A stretch of DNA of 38,059 nt from Nitrospirota bacterium (GCA_005887945.1 VBOL01000018.1:1-38059); one strand, 5' to 3'; numbered from the stretch's first letter, positions 12,964 to 21,551 are shown. A program made the numbers and translations. Notes: generated from the letters alone by a model not told the origin.

Positions 12964-13153
12964 CCCGCATTACTCATGAGCGCTTCTGCTGCAATCGCCG
13001 ACCCGCTGTTACGACGAGCCTTCGGCCGGCGGGCTCGCCCCTCGGACCCTCACCGTACTGCACGAGTACGCATCGGGTCCTCAGGGCTCCGCGCGCCGGT
13101 CTCACGACGCGGCTCAGCGATTTCGCGACGAACCGCGTCACGAATAATGCGGG
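12964..13153. repeat. Inverted-repeat element with internal hairpins
   Basis: CCCGCATTA (12964-12972) is inverted as TAATGCGGG (13145-13153). Between them are nested palindromes: GGACCC...GGGTCC (13044-13080) around GTACTgcacgAGTAC. No credible gene was seen in the 420-base gap 12838-13257; the track ORFs there read through these palindromes. It probably belongs to a second family of intergenic repeats, distinct from copies A-D. It could also hold the divergent promoters of the flanking genes, which I could not identify. Confidence 0.45.
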
Positions 13154-13257
13154 TTATGGATCGTGCGGGCGAGGCCTTGCCTCGCTTGCCTTGGCAGAAA
13201 ACGCCATGATAGCGTAGAAGTCTAGTTGGAATGGAATGGAATAGAAAGATCTGAGCT

Positions 13258-14280
13258 GTGCACACGCCAATCAGCCTTGATCGCGGATGGTCGATTCGGA
13301 TACTGGCCGTATCCCTTTTCTTTCTTCATCTGGTCCTTCCGAGAGAAGCGGCGGCTGCCACTGAATTGGCGTCAGCTCCTGCCTCAATGGCTCCGACCGA
13401 ACACGTGATTCTCTTTGTCCTCGAAGGATTCGGCCAGGATTCCCTGAAAGGCGGCACGATGCCGACCCTCAGCCGGTTGGTCAAGGAAGGGGCTGTCACC
13501 TGGTCTGCCACGGCGGTGAAGCCTGCGTTACGGTTGCCGACGATGGCGTCATTGATCACGGGAATGCCGGTCGAGAAACATGGTATTACCTGGAACACCT
13601 TCGAATTCAGCCGCGGCTACCCACGCGCCCCGAGCGTGTTCGACTACCTTGATCTCAGCGGGGGGCGCGACAGCGCGATTTTCCTCATGGACGAGTCGCT
13701 CTATCAGTTGGCGAGACCCGAGCCCTACACGGATTACCAGATGTGCGGGCCGCTTAAGCCTGAGTGCAGCACGGATCGAATCGTGTCCTACATCCGTCAA
13801 TACTTCAAGAAAGCGACCAGCGGCCATGGTTACGGGCATGCCGTACTTTCATTGCCGCATTTTTTGGTCGTGCATCTTCCTGAGGCGGGTCGAGTGGGCG
13901 CGTCCCGAGGCTGGACCTCGAAAGAGTACCGTGACGCCCTTCGCACTGTGGATAAGGCCATACACTCCGTGTTGGACATCTATCAAGAGCAGGGGCTGAC
14001 TAAGCGGACAACCTTGTTCGTGACGTCGCTCAGTGCCGAAGGCAGGGATGCGAACCAGGAAGAGACTGACGCAGCCGTTTCGATGGTTCCATGGATTGCC
14101 TGGGGGGTGGGGATTAAACCTGGTCACACGATTCACCAGCCGGTCTCCATTTTGGATACCGGCGCAACAGTGATGCGGACGTTGGGATTACAGACACATA
14201 CCGAATGGGAGAGTCATGCCGTGGAAGAAATCTTTCAGGCTGCCTTTGCCGCGGCTCCACATGTACCCAGCCTGCAATAG
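13258..14280 (+). CDS. Exported alkaline-phosphatase-superfamily protein, degenerate metal site
   Basis: This 340-residue protein starts at GTG 13258 with a signal peptide (IRILAVSLFFLHLVLPREAAA). The order of segments is that of type I phosphodiesterase/nucleotide pyrophosphatases: strand HVILFVLEGFGQDSL, then MPTLSRLVKEGAVTWSATAV, the nucleophile region LRLPTMASLITGMPVEKHGI, VHLPEAGRVGASRGW, LFVTSLSAEG and VPWIAWGVGIKPG. Several metal ligands are changed. The first Asp is Glu (LEGFG), the PDxxGH motif reads PEAGRVG, and the DHG motif reads SAEG. Thr in LPTMAS could still be a nucleophile. It is probably a pseudo-enzyme or has altered metal use. Periplasmic location is inferred. Confidence 0.75.
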   Translation: MHTPISLDRGWSIRILAVSLFFLHLVLPREAAAATELASAPASMAPTEHVILFVLEGFGQDSLKGGTMPTLSRLVKEGAVTWSATAVKPALRLPTMASLITGMPVEKHGITWNTFEFSRGYPRAPSVFDYLDLSGGRDSAIFLMDESLYQLARPEPYTDYQMCGPLKPECSTDRIVSYIRQYFKKATSGHGYGHAVLSLPHFLVVHLPEAGRVGASRGWTSKEYRDALRTVDKAIHSVLDIYQEQGLTKRTTLFVTSLSAEGRDANQEETDAAVSMVPWIAWGVGIKPGHTIHQPVSILDTGATVMRTLGLQTHTEWESHAVEEIFQAAFAAAPHVPSLQ

Positions 14281-14288
14281 GTCACGTG

Positions 14289-14723
14289 ATGCAGAATGTT
14301 AAAAGTTACATGATCCGTTGTCTGGTCGGAGGGTTGCTGGGCTCTGCTACGGTCATCCAGGCGGCTGCGGCCGGTCAGCCGGCTGCCTACACCCAGGAGC
14401 ATCCGATCACCATCGACGCTACCGCCATTAATCCTCAGTCCTGGTGGCAAGTGTCCGGCATCACCCCATCCATCTATGCCTCGGACCCCGAGTCCATGGA
14501 TGCCTACAAGACGACCGAGTCCCGTGCCCTCAAACTGAAGCCCGGCAAATATAAATTTGGGAGCTTCACGTTTGATTTTCCGTTCACGGTGAACTTAGAG
14601 GGGAAGTTGGAGTTTCCCCAGTCGCTCGACCAATGTGTAGAGGGACGAGGGACCCAGACCTTAACCATCCGCTGCAGCCGGACCTATCCGCATGGCGGCC
14701 AGCGCGATTACCAGTATCAGTAG
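14289..14723 (+). CDS. Small exported protein, 144 aa, unknown
   Basis: ATG 14289 lies 8 bases after the phosphodiesterase-like gene; ATG 14310 (MIRCLVGG) is an alternative start. A signal peptide is clear (CLVGGLLGSATVIQAAAAGQPA). The mature part reads EHPITIDATAINPQSWWQVSGITPSIYASDPES...LKLKPGKYKFGSFTFDFPFTVNLEGKLEFPQSLDQCVEGRGTQTLTIRC, a beta-rich pattern with two cysteines that could form a disulphide. I recognise no family. Position suggests cotranscription with the upstream gene and possibly the HEAT-repeat gene 13 bases downstream. Confidence 0.6.
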   Translation: MQNVKSYMIRCLVGGLLGSATVIQAAAAGQPAAYTQEHPITIDATAINPQSWWQVSGITPSIYASDPESMDAYKTTESRALKLKPGKYKFGSFTFDFPFTVNLEGKLEFPQSLDQCVEGRGTQTLTIRCSRTYPHGGQRDYQYQ

Positions 14724-14736
14724 AGGAGCGGTACCA

Positions 14737-16101
14737 ATGGCCCAGGCGCTTGATGATCTGTTAGAAGCACTCGAGGATGTCGACGACGCGACCCGCGAGG
14801 AGGCGTCCAAGGCACTCGCCGAACTCGCCGATCCCACCACGTTGGACGCGCTTGTCGGTGCCTGTGCGGACGAATATTGGACTGTGCGGGCCCATGCGGG
14901 CTGGGGCGTGGCCAGGATCGGCGGGGCTAAAGCGGTGGAAGCGCTCATCGTCCTGTTTAATGATTCCATCATGAATGTGCGGAACGATGCCGTGGCGGCC
15001 ATGGCCTCGATGGGAGCCGCAGTCGTTGATCGCCAGATCACCGCACTGAAGGATGAGCGGTGGCGTGTCCGGGAACATGCGGCGAAAACTTGTGGTGAAA
15101 TAAAGGATCGGAGCGCCGTGGCGGCCCTCATGCTCGTCTGTCGAGATCGTGATGGTGCCGTGAAAAGTGCGGCGGCAGAGGCACTGGGCAAGATCGGCGA
15201 TCCGAGGGCGATCCCAGTCCTGGTCAAGCTCTTCCGTGATCCTTCGAAAACGGTGCGAGAAACAGCCGGAACCGCACTTGTTTCTATCGGCCAGCCCTCC
15301 GTCGATCCGCTGATTGAGTGTCTGAAGGATAAAGATTTTGTGGTCCGGTGCCACGCTGCCCGCGCACTTGGTGGGATGACCACCGACTATCAAATCGGCC
15401 GAACTTGGGTGCGTGACGCAAAAGTTGTCGACGGCTTGATTGCCGCGCTGAAAGATCCGGATCGGGCCGTCCGCGAGGATGCCACGATCGCCCTGGGCCA
15501 GATTGGAGATCCACGGGCCATCGATGCCTTGATCGAGGCGATGAAAGATGGCGTGGTGAAGCGGCATGCCATAGCGTCGCTCGGCATGATCGGCGATCCT
15601 CGCGCCTTGCCTCCGGTGCTGGACGCGTTGAAGGGCAAGGGCATTCGACAGGATGGGACCCCGACCCCCGGCTGTATCGTCAGCGAAGACGCCTTTATCA
15701 AGGAAGCGGCGGCGACGGCGCTCGGCGAGTTCCGTGATCCGCGCGTCATTCCCGACTTGATCATGCTGTTGAAGGACGGCGTCCTACGCGAAAAGGCCGG
15801 TGCCGCCCTGGCCACCATCGGTGATACGGCGATCGAGCCTTTGATTGCCTTTCTCTATGACCCGAAAGCGTCCGAAGTCGTCGCAGAAGGGGAGCGGGTG
15901 CTCTCCTATGCGTCGGTCCGACTTACGGCGAAAGATGCCTTGCGACAATTGGCGCTTGAAACACTCGAAAAGTTGGGGTGGATGCCGGCGCCGGAAGACG
16001 TCACCGTCAATTCGAGTGTGGTCGACAATGCCAGGGTGGACATGCCTCTTGGCGACACAGGCCGATTTGGCCCTTCGGGAGATTTCGCCCAACGGGGCTA
16101 G
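14737..16101 (+). CDS. HEAT-repeat protein 1, 454 aa
   Basis: ATG 14737 follows AGAGGAGCG. The protein is nearly all HEAT (PBS-lyase-like) repeats of about 31 residues with the signature VRxxAAxALGxIGDPRAVxPLIxALKD, for example VKSAAAEALGKIGDPRAIPVLVKLFRD and VREDATIALGQIGDPRAIDALIEAMKD. Two insertions break the array (MTTDYQIGRTWVRDAK and KGIRQDGTPTPGCIVSED). The last 40 residues are non-repeat. Such solenoids bind proteins or cofactors. No catalytic residues and no signal peptide are seen, so it is probably a cytoplasmic scaffold or chaperone. It heads a run of five HEAT genes. Relation to phycobilin lyases is only through the repeat fold. Confidence 0.85.
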   Translation: MAQALDDLLEALEDVDDATREEASKALAELADPTTLDALVGACADEYWTVRAHAGWGVARIGGAKAVEALIVLFNDSIMNVRNDAVAAMASMGAAVVDRQITALKDERWRVREHAAKTCGEIKDRSAVAALMLVCRDRDGAVKSAAAEALGKIGDPRAIPVLVKLFRDPSKTVRETAGTALVSIGQPSVDPLIECLKDKDFVVRCHAARALGGMTTDYQIGRTWVRDAKVVDGLIAALKDPDRAVREDATIALGQIGDPRAIDALIEAMKDGVVKRHAIASLGMIGDPRALPPVLDALKGKGIRQDGTPTPGCIVSEDAFIKEAAATALGEFRDPRVIPDLIMLLKDGVLREKAGAALATIGDTAIEPLIAFLYDPKASEVVAEGERVLSYASVRLTAKDALRQLALETLEKLGWMPAPEDVTVNSSVVDNARVDMPLGDTGRFGPSGDFAQRG

Positions 16102-16312
16102 CAGGCTGCGGAAAAACTATTTTGTCAGGCTAGAGCTTCGATGGTCTGTACATGTGGCACAACAGGAGAACACTCCTGCAGGATAGCTGAGCGAGACTGG
16201 CGGGATGGGCGAGACGAGGTAGAAATCCTATCTGTCCACGTCGGGCCTTTCTCGCATGTCTCGCGCTTCCAGCGCCACGGCCTGTGGCGCTGGCGGACTT
16301 TTTCAGCATCTA
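16101..16312. repeat. Inverted-end intergenic element, copy D
   Basis: The left end GCAGGCTGCGGAAAAAC starts at the last base of the HEAT-1 stop codon. The right end GACTTTTTCAGCATC (16296-16310) is the inverted consensus end. The centre differs from copies A-C and includes GCGCCACGGCCTGTGGCGC, itself a palindrome. Members of the family thus share ends but not cores. It separates HEAT genes 1 and 2 and could terminate transcription between them. Confidence 0.6.
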
Positions 16313-16331
16313 GTTGGGATTGAGGTTAGGC

Positions 16332-17414
16332 ATGGCTGACGCGGTAGCCGAACAGATTGCTGCGCTCAAAGACGAGGATTGGGCGATTCGCGAAGAGGCC
16401 GCCACCATGCTTGGCACGCTTCGAGATCCGAGGGCTGTGGCGCCGTTGGTCTCCGTGCTTCGTGACGGCGATCGCGCGGTTCGCGATGCGGCTATCGGCG
16501 CCCTCCTGGCCATCGGAGAGCCGGCTGTGACAACGCTGGGCGTCTGCCTTTCCGATCCGGTGCTCACGGTTCAGGAATTGGCCTCGTCTGTGTTGGCGAC
16601 CATTGCCGATGCGCGGGTGCTCGCGCCGCTCGTCAAGGCGCTCGCGAGCCCCGATTGGATTGTGCGGATGCATGCGGCCAAGGCGCTGGGTCGGATTCAA
16701 GATCCTGAAGCGGTGGCGCCGTTGGTGCCGCTGCTACAGGATAAGGTGAAAGCCGTACGTGAGGAGACGTCGACAGCCCTCGCGGCCATTGGGGAGGCGG
16801 CGTTGCCATCGCTGCTCGCTGCGCTGACCAATGCTGAATGGCTGGTACGGTTGCATGCGGTAGAAGCTTTAGGGAAAACAAGATCGCTGGAGGCTGTGGA
16901 CCCGCTCTTGTCGGTACTCTTCAACGATCGGGACAGGGCGGTTCGCGAGGATGCAGTCCGCGCACTCGGTCAGATTGGAGATGCGCGCGCCGTGGAGTGC
17001 CTCGTGACAGCAATGAAAGAGCCGGGGCTGCGGCCGCTGGCGGTAGAGGCACTGGGCCGGATCGGCGATCGTCGTGCGGTGCCGGTGCTGATCAACGTAC
17101 TTGAGGGAGTGGACCGACCGGAGGTCTCACGGCCGATCGATGGCTGTGGCGATCGTTGGGATGAAGAAATACTGACATTGGGGGCTGCCGTCAGAGCGTT
17201 GGGCGCGATCCGAGACGAGGCGGCCATACCTTCGCTCATGAAGGCGCTCCGCCACACGGTGGCGCGAGCGGAAGCCGCCGACGCTCTGACTCGATTCGGT
17301 TCCGCTGTGATCGCGCCATTGCTGGCCGTGCTGGCACGCGAGTCGGATGACAACATCCGTTACCATGTCAAAGACACGTTGGCCAAGGTCGGCTGGCGGT
17401 CGGGTCGCATCTAG
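16332..17414 (+). CDS. HEAT-repeat protein 2, 360 aa
   Basis: ATG 16332 (MADAVAEQIAALKDEDWAIR) is preferred over the track TTG 16314, which overlaps the end of repeat copy D. The array of about 11 HEAT repeats covers almost the whole protein (IREEAATMLGTLRDPRAVAPLVSVL, VRMHAAKALGRIQDPEAVAPLVPLL, VREDAVRALGQIGDARAVECLV). One insertion, VDRPEVSRPIDGCGDRWDEE, sits near residue 265. It ends with VKDTLAKVGWRSGRI, echoing the LEKLGWMP and LASLGWNAMP ends of its paralogues, so the family shares a terminal GW motif. Soluble; function unknown. Confidence 0.85.
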   Translation: MADAVAEQIAALKDEDWAIREEAATMLGTLRDPRAVAPLVSVLRDGDRAVRDAAIGALLAIGEPAVTTLGVCLSDPVLTVQELASSVLATIADARVLAPLVKALASPDWIVRMHAAKALGRIQDPEAVAPLVPLLQDKVKAVREETSTALAAIGEAALPSLLAALTNAEWLVRLHAVEALGKTRSLEAVDPLLSVLFNDRDRAVREDAVRALGQIGDARAVECLVTAMKEPGLRPLAVEALGRIGDRRAVPVLINVLEGVDRPEVSRPIDGCGDRWDEEILTLGAAVRALGAIRDEAAIPSLMKALRHTVARAEAADALTRFGSAVIAPLLAVLARESDDNIRYHVKDTLAKVGWRSGRI

Positions 17415-17427
17415 TGATGCCAGTGCT

Positions 17428-17490
17428 CAATTTTGAATGTTAAATTTTGAATTTATAACTCAGCACACAGGACATAGGACTTAGCACTCA
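17428..17490. repeat. AT-rich degenerate tandem repeat
   Basis: AATTTTGAATGTTA is followed by AATTTTGAATTTATAA, then by degenerate seven- to nine-base units (CTCAGCA, CACAGGA, CATAGGAC, TTAGCACT). The block fills most of the gap between HEAT genes 2 and 3 and stands out for its AT content. It has no coding potential. It may carry the promoter of HEAT gene 3, though no clear -35/-10 pair was assigned. Confidence 0.4.
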
Positions 17491-17512
17491 TTGCGTGCCA
17501 GGTCGTAGCGCC

Positions 17513-18613
17513 ATGCCCAAAGAAACGATTGAAACGCTGGTTTCTGATCTCGTCCACGAAGAGGACTGGCGACGGATGCGGGCGACAGCAGCCTGCCTGT
17601 CAGGCGGGCCCCGCGCAGTCCAGGCGCTGGTGCAGGCGTTGGAGACTGGCTCGCCAGCGTTAAAAGCCGAGGCCGCGGCCATGCTGGCGCGCGTGAACGA
17701 TCCTCAGGCCGGCGTGCCGCTGGTCGGCTTACTCCGCGATGAGGATGAGGCTGTCCGCAAGGCCGGCGCGTCAGCCTTGGAACACATGGCGGGGGTGCTT
17801 GACGAGACGACTGCAGCGGCGCTGGCCTCGCTGCTCTATGCCTCGAAGGACGAAGGGATTCGCCTGACGGCCTCGCAGTTGTTGGGAGTCATTCCGAATG
17901 CGATCGCGCCACTCTGCGAGATGTTGACCCATCAGGACCCAGAGGCACAGATCATGGCCGCGAAAATGCTGGAACATCTGCTCGATCCCCGTTCAGCGGA
18001 CGCGTTCATCAATGCGATGGGGCAGCCAGCCGTTCGCGATATTGCCGTGCGGACGCTCAAGAAGTTGAGCGCGATTCGTGAACGCATCGACGAGGTTTTT
18101 GACGCGCTTCGCGCGATTGAGGAGTTGAGCGAACGGGAAGAGGCTCGCATGAGCACCGTGATTAATCTTTTAGCCATCGGGCGTCCGAGCGTGGAGATTT
18201 TGATCGAGTATCTGGAAGATGACGATTGGCTGGTCCGTGAAGCCGCCGCCGACTTGCTGGGGAAGATCGGCGATGTCCGCTCGGTCGAGCCCTTGATGCA
18301 GCGGCTGCGGGTCGATAAAGATACGGGCGTGAAGGAACTGGCGATGAAATCATTGGGTTTGATCGGCGATGCCAGGCCTGCCCAACTCTATATCGAGGCC
18401 ATTCCCATTCGGCCCCTGCGGGTCCATGCCATGGAAGCCTTGGCCAAAGTGAAAGATGTGGATGTGTTGCGGCCGTATAAGGAGCTGTTCGATCGGTTGA
18501 GGACGGACCGAGACGGCCTGGTCGCGTATAATTCCGGGTTGATCGCCGACAAACTGGAAGCGCTCGACGGGACGCCTGTCGGGAGTCAGGGAGGGCAGGA
18601 CGACGATGAGTGA
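17513..18613 (+). CDS. HEAT-repeat protein 3, 366 aa
   Basis: ATG 17513 (MPKETIETLVSDLVHEEDWRR) is chosen; GTG 17495 is possible. HEAT repeats cover the protein, but they are more diverged than in its neighbours. The middle has a non-repeat helical insert (LKKLSAIRERIDEVFDALRAIEELSEREEARM). Well-formed repeats return afterwards (VREAAADLLGKIGDVRSVEPLMQRL). The C-terminus is acidic (GGQDDDE). The 3' end overlaps HEAT gene 4 by 8 bases, a translational coupling arrangement that implies the two products are made together and may form a complex. Confidence 0.85.
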   Translation: MPKETIETLVSDLVHEEDWRRMRATAACLSGGPRAVQALVQALETGSPALKAEAAAMLARVNDPQAGVPLVGLLRDEDEAVRKAGASALEHMAGVLDETTAAALASLLYASKDEGIRLTASQLLGVIPNAIAPLCEMLTHQDPEAQIMAAKMLEHLLDPRSADAFINAMGQPAVRDIAVRTLKKLSAIRERIDEVFDALRAIEELSEREEARMSTVINLLAIGRPSVEILIEYLEDDDWLVREAAADLLGKIGDVRSVEPLMQRLRVDKDTGVKELAMKSLGLIGDARPAQLYIEAIPIRPLRVHAMEALAKVKDVDVLRPYKELFDRLRTDRDGLVAYNSGLIADKLEALDGTPVGSQGGQDDDE

Positions 18614-19370
18614 CGATGTGCGGACTGAACGGATCGAACAATTGATCGGGGCCCTTCGGGACGACAATGAAGCGCTCCGCGATCATGCGATTGCCAGTTT
18701 GAGTCAAGTGGGCGAGGACGCGGTGGGACCGCTGATCGGGCTCATGGCGGACGAAGATGTGCTGATTCGGGAAGCGGCGACCAGCGCCATCGTGCGGATC
18801 GGTCCATCCGTCGTCGATCCGTTGATCGAGGCGTTGGAGGACGATGAATGGGCGATTCGCGAGCAGGCGGCGTCGGGATTGGGGAAGCTGAAGGACCCTC
18901 GAGGAGTCGATCCCCTCGTGAAGGCGCTCAAGGACAAAGATGGCGCGGTGCGGACCGCCGCCGTGTGGGCGCTTGAGCGTGTCGGCGATGCGCGCGCGGT
19001 GCCTGGGTTGGTCGAGGCGCTGACCGATAATACGGTACGTGAGGACGTGGCGCGTGTGCTGAAAAAGATCGGCGATGCGCGAGCCGTGGACGCTTTGATC
19101 GACGGGCTGCTTGGCAATAATTGGATGGTACGGCGCCATGCGGCCGAAGCCTTGGGCAAGATCGGCGATGCCCGCGGAGTGGACCCGTTGATCGAATCGC
19201 TCAAGGATGAAGACTGGCTCGTGCGGCGGAATGCCGCCGAATCGCTCGCGCGGCTCGGGGCGAAGCAGGCCATCGCCCCCTTACTTCCGCTGCTTGAAGA
19301 TGAGCATACGATGGTGCAGGAAACGGTAGAGGGTGTGTTGGCGAGTCTCGGATGGAACGCGATGCCATAA
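18606..19370 (+). CDS. HEAT-repeat protein 4, 254 aa
   Basis: ATG 18606 overlaps the preceding stop, with a GGCAGGACGACG leader. This is the most regular of the five, with about eight near-consensus repeats (IREQAASGLGKLKDPRGVDPLVKALKDKDGAVRTAAVWALERVGDARAVPGLVEAL). The C-terminal ETVEGVLASLGWNAMP carries the family GW ending. There is no signal peptide, membrane helix or enzymatic motif. Consensus-like repeats suggest recent repeat amplification or strong fold constraint. Binding partner unknown. Confidence 0.87.
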   Translation: MSDDVRTERIEQLIGALRDDNEALRDHAIASLSQVGEDAVGPLIGLMADEDVLIREAATSAIVRIGPSVVDPLIEALEDDEWAIREQAASGLGKLKDPRGVDPLVKALKDKDGAVRTAAVWALERVGDARAVPGLVEALTDNTVREDVARVLKKIGDARAVDALIDGLLGNNWMVRRHAAEALGKIGDARGVDPLIESLKDEDWLVRRNAAESLARLGAKQAIAPLLPLLEDEHTMVQETVEGVLASLGWNAMP

Positions 19371-19399
19371 TTTTTATTTCGACATAAAGGATATACATC

Positions 19400-20110
19400 A
19401 TGGCGGATGAAGCTCCTCCAAAGCTTATTCAGATCGGTCCGAAGGGCGGCGCGAAGAAGGACGGATTCAATCTCGTCACAGAACGAGTCGTCGCGATAAA
19501 CCCTGAGGCGAAACAGCTTGAAGTCGAACTGTTAGCCTACGACGGTAAGACGGTCGTGCTGGACGTTGATGACAAGGCGCTTGAAGAGCTGAAGCAGCTC
19601 AAGGTAGGGGACGGCGCCACCATCCGCGTCGTCGAAGAAGGCGGGCGACGGATCGCTAAAAGCTTTCGGATTCGTGCAAAGGATCCCAATGCGGCGCGAG
19701 CCGACGCGATGCTCTTGGATCTCAAGGATAGCCATTGGCTCAATCGAAAGTATGCGGCTGAAGTGCTGGGTGAGCTGAAAGAAGTTCGCGCCGTGCGGCC
19801 GTTGGTCGATGCGTTGGCGGATGAAGTCGGCGACGTCCGGCAGCGCGCCTATGATTCATTGATCAAGATCGGCGGGCCGGCGGTGTCATCACTCGTGCCT
19901 TTGCTGGTCTCGGAAGAAGATGAGATCAGACAATCCGTGACGGAAATCATCCGTAAAATCGGGAAGCCTGCCGTCGAGCCGTTGGCCACGGCGCTCGCCG
20001 AGGCCGACGACCGTCTGAAGACGCGGGTGATGAAGGTGTTGGACCGGATGGGCTACAAGCCGAAAGTCCATGATGAGGCCAAGGCCGTCGAGGCGCCGCG
20101 ACTCACGTAA
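19400..20110 (+). CDS. HEAT-repeat protein 5 with N-terminal beta-rich domain, 236 aa
   Basis: ATG 19400 follows AAAGGATATACATC. Residues about 5-95 are not HEAT repeats but look like a small beta-barrel (FNLVTERVVAINPEAKQLEVELLAYDGKTVVLDVDDKALEELKQLKVGDGATIRVVEEGGRR). Four HEAT repeats follow (WLNRKYAAEVLGELKEVRAVRPLVDALAD). This architecture differs from the other four, so the domain may add the effector or ligand-binding role of the group. The gene ends 8 bases from the convergent UDP-glucose dehydrogenase gene, with no room for a standard terminator. Confidence 0.83.
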   Translation: MADEAPPKLIQIGPKGGAKKDGFNLVTERVVAINPEAKQLEVELLAYDGKTVVLDVDDKALEELKQLKVGDGATIRVVEEGGRRIAKSFRIRAKDPNAARADAMLLDLKDSHWLNRKYAAEVLGELKEVRAVRPLVDALADEVGDVRQRAYDSLIKIGGPAVSSLVPLLVSEEDEIRQSVTEIIRKIGKPAVEPLATALAEADDRLKTRVMKVLDRMGYKPKVHDEAKAVEAPRLT

Positions 20111-20118
20111 TGCCGCTG

Positions 20119-21444
20119 TTACGTGGCCTGGGAGGGAGCTTTACTCGGTCTCCCGACCGAAATATGACGGAAGCCAAAGCCCGCGACCCGGTCGGGCTCA
20201 TAGACATTGCGCAAGTCGAAGAAGATGGGGTGGCGCAATGCGGTCTTTAGTCTGTCGAAATCAAGGGTCCGAAACTGGTTCCATTCGGTCATGAGAATTA
20301 ACGCGTCTGCTCCCTGTGCCGCCTCATAGGCGTCTTTGCAGGGAACAAGGCCCGAAACTGTCTGACAGGCTTCCTCGAGCGCAGCGGGATCGTAGGCGCG
20401 AACCGTGGCGCCCTGTTTCATGAGTTCCTGCGTGATGGTCAAGGCCGGCGCATCCCGTAGGTCGTTCGTATTGGGCTTGAAGGACAGGCCCAACATCGCG
20501 AACGTCTTTCCCTTGAGTCCCCCGACCGAACCCTTGATCTTTTCAACCATCCGGGCGCGTTGCTGTTCGTTGACGAGGGCTGCGGCGCTTGCGATCTGCA
20601 TGGGATAGCCGACTCGATCCCCCGTCTGCACGAGAGCGGCCAGATCTTTCGGGAAGCACGATCCACCGAACCCCGGTCCTGCATGGAGAAACTTCGACCC
20701 AATCCGGTTATCAAGCCCCATCCCTTTCGCGACCATCTGTACGTCGGCGCCCACCCGTTCGCAGACTGTCGCGATCTCGTTGATGAACGAAATTTTGGTG
20801 GCGAGGAAGGCGTTGGAGGCGTACTTGATCATCTCGGCAGTCGGGATGTCAGTCACGACGAACGGAGTTTCGATGAGGTACAGCGGACGATAGAGATCTT
20901 TAATGATCGCAATCGCCTGCTCGCTGTCTGCGCCGATGACGACCCGGTTCGGTCGCATGAAGTCTTCAATGGCGGACCCTTCGCGGAGAAACTCCGGGTT
21001 GGAGACAATATCAAACCGGAATTTGCCTGATTGATTGGCGTTGATCACTTCGCGCAACTTTTCCCCGGTTCCCACTGGGACGGTCGACTTGGTGACGATG
21101 ACTTTGTACCCGGTCATGGCCCTGGCAATGCCGCGGCCGACTTCTTCTACGTACGAGAGATCGGCTGATCCATCCGGTCGCGGTGGGGTTCCAACCGCGA
21201 TGAAGATAACGAGGGCTTTGTCAACGGCTTTGGCGATGTCGGCGGTAAAGCTGATCCGGTTCTCTCGAATTCCTTTGGCGACGAGCTCCGTGATCCCCGG
21301 CTCATAGAAAGGCACATCGCCCTTCTCAAGCCTAGCGATCCGTTTGGCATCGGTATCCATGCAGGTCACGTAGACACCAAACTCCGAAAAACAGGCTCCT
21401 GTTACCAATCCGACATAACCGGTTCCAATTACACTGATATGCAT
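20119..21444 (-). CDS. ugd: UDP-glucose 6-dehydrogenase
   Basis: The enzyme oxidises UDP-glucose to UDP-glucuronate with 2 NAD+, feeding cell-surface polysaccharide synthesis. ATG 21444 (MHISVIGTGYVGLVTG) has ACAGGAGGACAGC upstream; the track extension to 21510 is not needed. The N-terminal Rossmann domain has GTGYVG. VGTPPRPDGSADLSYV, KSTVPVGTG and SNPEFLREGSAIEDF are family hallmarks. The catalytic cysteine lies in GPGFGGSCFPKD. The C-terminal UDP-binding domain has GLSFKPNTNDLRDAP. The length of 441 is normal and all key residues are present. It is transcribed divergently from the CBS gene. No polysaccharide gene is adjacent, so the pathway is assigned by family only. Confidence 0.96.
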   Translation of the reverse strand: MHISVIGTGYVGLVTGACFSEFGVYVTCMDTDAKRIARLEKGDVPFYEPGITELVAKGIRENRISFTADIAKAVDKALVIFIAVGTPPRPDGSADLSYVEEVGRGIARAMTGYKVIVTKSTVPVGTGEKLREVINANQSGKFRFDIVSNPEFLREGSAIEDFMRPNRVVIGADSEQAIAIIKDLYRPLYLIETPFVVTDIPTAEMIKYASNAFLATKISFINEIATVCERVGADVQMVAKGMGLDNRIGSKFLHAGPGFGGSCFPKDLAALVQTGDRVGYPMQIASAAALVNEQQRARMVEKIKGSVGGLKGKTFAMLGLSFKPNTNDLRDAPALTITQELMKQGATVRAYDPAALEEACQTVSGLVPCKDAYEAAQGADALILMTEWNQFRTLDFDRLKTALRHPIFFDLRNVYEPDRVAGFGFRHISVGRPSKAPSQAT

Positions 21445-21551
21445 GGGTTGCTGTCCTCCTGTAACAAGAACGAACTGGCCGAGTATAACAACGGTACCGG
21501 GGGCGAGCAACGAAGTTATGGAAAGTTGCTTTCGTTGGGGAGAGCTGCTCG

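Noticed and set aside
12682-13209. 175-aa plus-strand ORF
   Set aside because: Covers the 5' end of the FlgT-like gene in antisense and then the palindromic element; Arg/Ser-rich composition is typical of a spurious frame.
18162-19139. 325-aa minus-strand ORF
   Set aside because: Antisense to HEAT genes 3 and 4; long antisense frames are expected in GC-rich repeat genes.
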